Below are positions 60,796 through 64,000 of a stretch of DNA of 64,000 bases, piece by piece. The stretch is from Candidatus Lindowbacteria bacterium RIFCSPLOWO2_12_FULL_62_27. Its GTDB lineage: Bacteria; Lindowbacteria; 2-12-FULL-62-27. The DNA lies in assembly GCA_001784175.1 (NCBI GenBank), contig MFPR01000020.1:1-64000 (forward strand), given 5' to 3'. The notes beneath the pieces are model-generated. The model did not search any database. It was not told where the DNA came from and saw only the letters and a program-made list of their open reading frames with translations. Every line of letters begins with the position of its first letter. The first letter of the stretch is position 1. The position numbers were made by a program, and so were the translations under genes.

Positions 60796-62736
60796 ATGAA
60801 ATTCACGTATCTGGGCGAATGGGCCATGCGATTCGATCTCGTCATCGCGACGCTCGGGTTGCTGGGCGGCGTGTGGGGGCTGTGGAAGAAGGACGGGCGG
60901 TTTTTGGAATTTCAGCGCCGGAGCCTCATGCTCTCGTGCGGATTGGTTCTGGCGGCGACGGTGACACTGGTCGGCGCTTTTTTTCTCCATGATTTTTCCA
61001 TCCGTTATGTCGCCAACTATTCGTCGTTGAATCTTCCGATGGGCTACTGCCTGACGGCGCTCTGGGCGGGCCAGGAAGGCTCGCAACTGTTCTGGCTGTT
61101 TGTCCTGGCGGCCTTTTCGGCGGCCTACCTGTGGGTCCACCGGCGCGACCGGTCGGACATTCATTTTCACGCGACGGCGACGGTGCTGCTCCTGATCCAG
61201 CACTTTTTTCTCGCGATCGTCAACTTCGCCTCCGACCCTTACGTGCGGCTTGACCCTCCGCCGGCGGACGGGAACGGCTTGAACCCGCTCCTGCAGCATC
61301 CCGCGATGGCGATCCATCCGCCGATGCTGTACGTCGGGTTTGTCGGGATGGCGGTGCCGTTCGCCTGCGCGATGGGGGCGCTTCTCACGGGGCGGCTGGA
61401 CGAGGGCTGGATCAAGAAATGCCGGTCGTGGACGATCTTTGCCTGGACCGTGCTCGGCGTCGGAATTCTTCTGGGCGGGCGCTGGGCCTATGACGAGCTT
61501 GGCTGGGGCGGCTACTGGGGCTGGGACCCGGTCGAAAACTCCTCGTTCATTCCGTGGCTGACGGCGACGGCGTTTTTGCATTCGGTCATGATTCAGGAAC
61601 GGCGCGGGATGCTCAAGATCTGGAATATGTCCCTCATCACGATCACGTTTCTCCTCACGATCTTCGGCACCTACATGACCCGCAGCGGCGTTGTCGCGTC
61701 GGTCCACTCCTTCGCGCGCCAGCCGATGCTGGGCGGGATGTTCCTGGTCTTTCTGGGCTCCTGCGCGGCCTTCGCGACCGGCCTGATCGTGTGGCGGTAC
61801 GGGGCGTTGAGATCGGAGCGGAGGATCGAGTCGTTTCTATCGCGGGAGGCGGTGTTTCTGTTCAACAACGTGATTCTGCTGGGCCTGGCGTTCGCGATTC
61901 TGTTCGGGACCTGTTTTCCGACGATGTACGAAATGGTGAAAGGCACGCGGATCAGCGTGGGCCCGCAGTTTTTCAACCGCGTGACCATTCCGCTCTTTCT
62001 CATTCTTCTCGTGCTGACCGGCGTCGGCCCGGCCATCTCGTGGCGGAAGGCGACCGGATCGAACTTGGCGAGGAATTTTCTCACGCCGGCGGCCGGGGCC
62101 GCGCTGTCGGTGGGGATTCTGTGGGCCGGGGGCGTGCGGCATCCAAAGGCGGCGATGGGGATCGGCTGCATCGTGTTTGTTCTGTCGTGTCTCATTCTCG
62201 AATTCTACCGGGACACCGCCGCGCGGCGCCGGTCGACCGGCGAGGCATTTTTCCCCGCGATGGGGCGGCTGATCGGCAAGAACCGCCGGCGGTACGGCGG
62301 ATACATCGTGCATGTGGGCGTTGCGGTTACGGCGCTCGGCATCGTCGCCTCGTCGGCCTATCAGGTTGAAAAACAACTGGAGCTTCAGCCGGGCCAGTCC
62401 GCGCGCGTGGAGCGGTTTCGGCTGGAGATGGTGGACCTCACGGACGGCGTGCTGCCCAACGCGAAGACCGTCCGGCTGCGCCTGAACGTTTTCAACGAGA
62501 ACCGTCCGATGGGCGAGCTTGTGGCTGAGAAGCGCTTGTACGAGAAAACGGAACAGCCGCACACGGAGACCGGCGTGATGGCCCGATTTTTTTATGACCT
62601 CTATGTGGTCCTCGCCGGCTGGTCGGGCGACGGGACGGCGATGATCCATGTGTATGTGAATCCGCTCGTGAGCTGGGTGTGGCTGGGCGGCGGGATTTTG
62701 CTGATGGGCGCCGTCGTGTGTTTGTGGCCGAAGTGA
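60796..62736 (+). CDS. ccmF: heme lyase subunit CcmF
   Basis: Polytopic membrane protein of 646 residues that attaches heme to apocytochromes c at CxxCH sites. The heme-handling WWD domain reads WGGYWGWDPVENSSFIPWL, with conserved periplasmic His in HPAMAIHPPMLYVG and further on. About 14 helices are predicted, and a periplasmic loop precedes the last helix (LELQPGQSARVERF). Length and motifs are complete. The stop overlaps the start of ccmH (GTGA). Its presence fits the heme motifs in the surface protein and cytochrome-porin to the left. Confidence 0.97.
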   Translation: MKFTYLGEWAMRFDLVIATLGLLGGVWGLWKKDGRFLEFQRRSLMLSCGLVLAATVTLVGAFFLHDFSIRYVANYSSLNLPMGYCLTALWAGQEGSQLFWLFVLAAFSAAYLWVHRRDRSDIHFHATATVLLLIQHFFLAIVNFASDPYVRLDPPPADGNGLNPLLQHPAMAIHPPMLYVGFVGMAVPFACAMGALLTGRLDEGWIKKCRSWTIFAWTVLGVGILLGGRWAYDELGWGGYWGWDPVENSSFIPWLTATAFLHSVMIQERRGMLKIWNMSLITITFLLTIFGTYMTRSGVVASVHSFARQPMLGGMFLVFLGSCAAFATGLIVWRYGALRSERRIESFLSREAVFLFNNVILLGLAFAILFGTCFPTMYEMVKGTRISVGPQFFNRVTIPLFLILLVLTGVGPAISWRKATGSNLARNFLTPAAGAALSVGILWAGGVRHPKAAMGIGCIVFVLSCLILEFYRDTAARRRSTGEAFFPAMGRLIGKNRRRYGGYIVHVGVAVTALGIVASSAYQVEKQLELQPGQSARVERFRLEMVDLTDGVLPNAKTVRLRLNVFNENRPMGELVAEKRLYEKTEQPHTETGVMARFFYDLYVVLAGWSGDGTAMIHVYVNPLVSWVWLGGGILLMGAVVCLWPK

Positions 62737-63161
62737 GCGCGTCGCTTGTGTTATTGCATCTGGCCCTCTTTTTCCCGGCTGCGACTCCCCAGCCCTCTGA
62801 CTTGGTCTCGGAGTTCATGTGTCCGTGCCCCGACCGGTGCGGCAAGGCGCTCGAGGTGTGCGAGTGCTCGGACGCGGCCGGATACATCCAGGAACTCATG
62901 GATCTGCGGAGCCGCGGCCTGAGCCGGGAGGCGGTGCGGGAGAAGTTCGTCGAGAAGTACGGCCCCTCGGTTCTGGCGTCCCCGCCCGCGAAAGGATTCG
63001 GCCTCGTCGTGTATCTGCTCCCGCCCCTGGCGGTACTCGGCGGCGCCGTTCTGGCGGTCGGGGTCGCGCGGCGGTGGAAGCGCCGGCCTGTTGGCGCGCC
63101 CAAGGTGACGGATGCGGATTTAAAACGGGCCGAGGAGGCGATGAAGAAATGGCGATCGTAG
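62733..63161 (+). CDS. ccmH: CcmH-family thioredoxin-like cytochrome c biogenesis protein
   Basis: 142 residues: N-terminal signal or anchor, then a three-helix CcmH/NrfF head, then one C-terminal helix (VVYLLPPLAVLGGAVLAVGVARRW). The redox motif is unusual: C30-P-C32 with C36, C43 and C45 (EFMCPCPDRCGKALEVCEC) instead of LRCxxC. The following GLSREAVREKFVEKYGPSVL is the family signature. It should reduce the apocytochrome cysteines. The GTG at 62733 overlaps the ccmF stop. Cys-type CcmE and modified CcmH occur together in variant System I, which fits. Confidence 0.9.
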   Translation: MSASLVLLHLALFFPAATPQPSDLVSEFMCPCPDRCGKALEVCECSDAAGYIQELMDLRSRGLSREAVREKFVEKYGPSVLASPPAKGFGLVVYLLPPLAVLGGAVLAVGVARRWKRRPVGAPKVTDADLKRAEEAMKKWRS

Positions 63162-63424
63162 GCGCGGTCATGATGCTCCTGTCCGCCGCCGCGCTCTTGT
63201 ATGTCTTCTCGGCGTTTTTGAGCGATCCGGCCGGCGTCGGAGACGCCGGCACTTGGGGCGCCGGAGGCGCTGATCCGCCGTCACCGGCCGCCCGCGCGGC
63301 CGAAGCGATCGCCGAGATGGAAATGGATCTTGCCGCCGGAAAGATTTCCAGGGAGGATTTCGAGACGATCCGCAGTCAGGCCGTCGCGGAGTTGGCGGCG
63401 GAATTAAAGAAAGGACGCGCATGA
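63149..63424 (+). CDS. small membrane protein with CcmI/SHOCT-like C-terminus
   Basis: 91 residues. One N-terminal helix in the membrane (GAVMMLLSAAALLYVFSAFL), a Gly/Ala/Pro linker, then EMEMDLAAGKISREDFETIRSQ, which resembles the short helical hairpin at the start of CcmI and in SHOCT domains. It overlaps ccmH by 13 bases and the next gene by 4, so it is part of the ccm operon and may replace full CcmI. The linker residues GVGDAGTWG are encoded by copy 2 of the 29-base palindromic repeat. Confidence 0.8.
   Translation: MAIVGAVMMLLSAAALLYVFSAFLSDPAGVGDAGTWGAGGADPPSPAARAAEAIAEMEMDLAAGKISREDFETIRSQAVAELAAELKKGRA
63231..63259 (+). repeat. 29-base dispersed palindromic element, copy 2
   Basis: Identical to 28046-28074 over 29 bases, same orientation. 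The hairpin CCGGCGTC-GGA-GACGCCGG is followed by CACTTGGGGC (shared last base counted once). It lies inside the small CcmI-like gene, in frame, and sequence outside the 29 bases is unrelated to copy 1. Confidence 0.85.
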
Positions 63425-64000
63425 ATCGGTTGTGGGGTCATTCTGTTAGTTTGTTAGTCAGCCATTGGTTCATTGTTGCATTCTCAATGTTGAATGTATC
63501 CGCCGTCCCCGCCGCCGGCGCCGAGCCGGGCCTGGCGATCCGGCAGAATCACCTGTTCTTTGAATTCGCCGGGGAGAGCGGCCGGGTGGTGTGCGGGATA
63601 CAGGAAATCGTGGTGATCGAAAACGCCGGCTCGGCGATTCCTGAAAATCCGGCCGGAACGGTCCGGTTGTCGGTTCCGGTGGCCGCCCTCTCGGTCCGCC
63701 CGATGCCGGTGCCGCCGGTCATGCCGGGCGCCGAATCTGTCCGGCCGCTTGAGGCATCGGAGGTGGACATCCAGCCGGGCGAATTGCGGATCAAACGACA
63801 TCTTCATGCGGGCAAGAACACGTTTTCGTACGCGTATATCCTCCCGGTTTCCGGCGACGCCGTCCGGTTTGAGAAGAAGGTGATCATGCCCACCCGCCTC
63901 CTCGTTTCCTTCGCGCCTGATGTCGGCGGGCTGACGTCGAAGACGCTGACGGTCGAACGCGCCGAGGGCGGATACAAGATCATCGGTCAGAGTCTGGCTG
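63421..64000 (+). CDS. exported protein, 3'-truncated by the window edge
   Basis: The frame from ATG 63421 stays open to base 64000 (193 codons). A signal-like N-terminus (HWFIVAFSMLNVSAVPAAGA) is followed by beta-rich sequence (GLAIRQNHLFFEFAGE, VVCGIQEIVVIENAGS, TVRLSVPVAALSVRP, NTFSYAYILPVSGDAV), suggesting one or more beta sandwiches outside the cytoplasmic membrane. The ATG overlaps the previous stop (ATGA), so it continues the ccm operon. No family recognised. Its first 70 bases are markedly less GC-rich than the rest. Confidence 0.8.
   Translation, partial: MNRLWGHSVSLLVSHWFIVAFSMLNVSAVPAAGAEPGLAIRQNHLFFEFAGESGRVVCGIQEIVVIENAGSAIPENPAGTVRLSVPVAALSVRPMPVPPVMPGAESVRPLEASEVDIQPGELRIKRHLHAGKNTFSYAYILPVSGDAVRFEKKVIMPTRLLVSFAPDVGGLTSKTLTVERAEGGYKIIGQSLA

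Overview
This 64 kb window is GC-rich chromosomal DNA from a Gram-negative (diderm) bacterium. Outer-membrane beta-barrels, secreted c-type cytochrome domains, LexA, HU and a System I cytochrome c maturation locus point to a respiring diderm. I cannot assign a phylum. Several traits recall poorly cultured lineages: frequent TTG/GTG starts, a CxxxY-type CcmE, a MoaD-MoaE fusion and a sorting-type C-terminal domain on a giant secreted protein. No plasmid or phage signature is visible, and almost all genes sit in tight operons with 1-4 base start/stop overlaps.

Layout. 1-11.4 kb: a TPR protein, gyrB-gyrA behind a clear sigma70-type promoter, a convergent IS630-type transposase relative that has lost all three DDE residues, a glycerophosphodiesterase, a ferredoxin, a fused MoaD-MoaE, an unknown helical protein and argS. 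11.4-20.7 kb: a six-gene minus-strand operon (enolase-superfamily enzyme, HAD phosphatase, DJ-1/PfpI, SDR, methyltransferase, zinc alcohol dehydrogenase) diverging from two plus-strand genes. The first of these fuses a cupin to an acetolactate-synthase-like module with a destroyed ThDP motif; the second is its intact paralogue. Together they look like an undescribed small-molecule or sugar pathway. 20.7-24.8 kb: tRNA-Glu, then recF, dnaN and dnaA (minus) and a probable oriC with two perfect DnaA boxes.

24.8-32.9 kb: a FIST sensor gene followed (upstream in transcription) by a four-gene overlapping operon. It encodes three membrane Ser/Thr kinases and a zinc-ribbon membrane protein. One kinase carries six ComEA-like helix-hairpin-helix units outside the membrane, and two of the proteins share a C-terminal domain I do not recognise. 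This is the best candidate in the window for a new signalling system. 32.9-37.9 kb: a TPR lipoprotein-like/secreted protein and the rod-shape genes mreB, mreC, mreD and a PBP2. 37.9-49 kb: one long minus-strand gene string (two M16 peptidases, an outer-membrane protein, an MFS permease, pgsA, an AI-2E-type permease, der, plsY, gpsA, HU, lexA) joining phospholipid synthesis, ribosome assembly and SOS control.

49-60.3 kb: a 2212-residue secreted protein (heme motif, PKD-like domain, beta-helix, eleven Ig/FN3-like repeats, C-terminal sorting-like domain) in an overlapping operon with an outer-membrane barrel, a small exported protein and a FecR-domain protein. On the opposite strand are a response regulator and a diheme cytochrome-porin fusion. 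60.4-64 kb: a ccm cluster (ccmE with Cys instead of His, ccmF, ccmH, a small CcmI-like protein) and a secreted protein cut by the window edge. A 29-base palindromic element occurs identically inside two unrelated coding sequences 35 kb apart.
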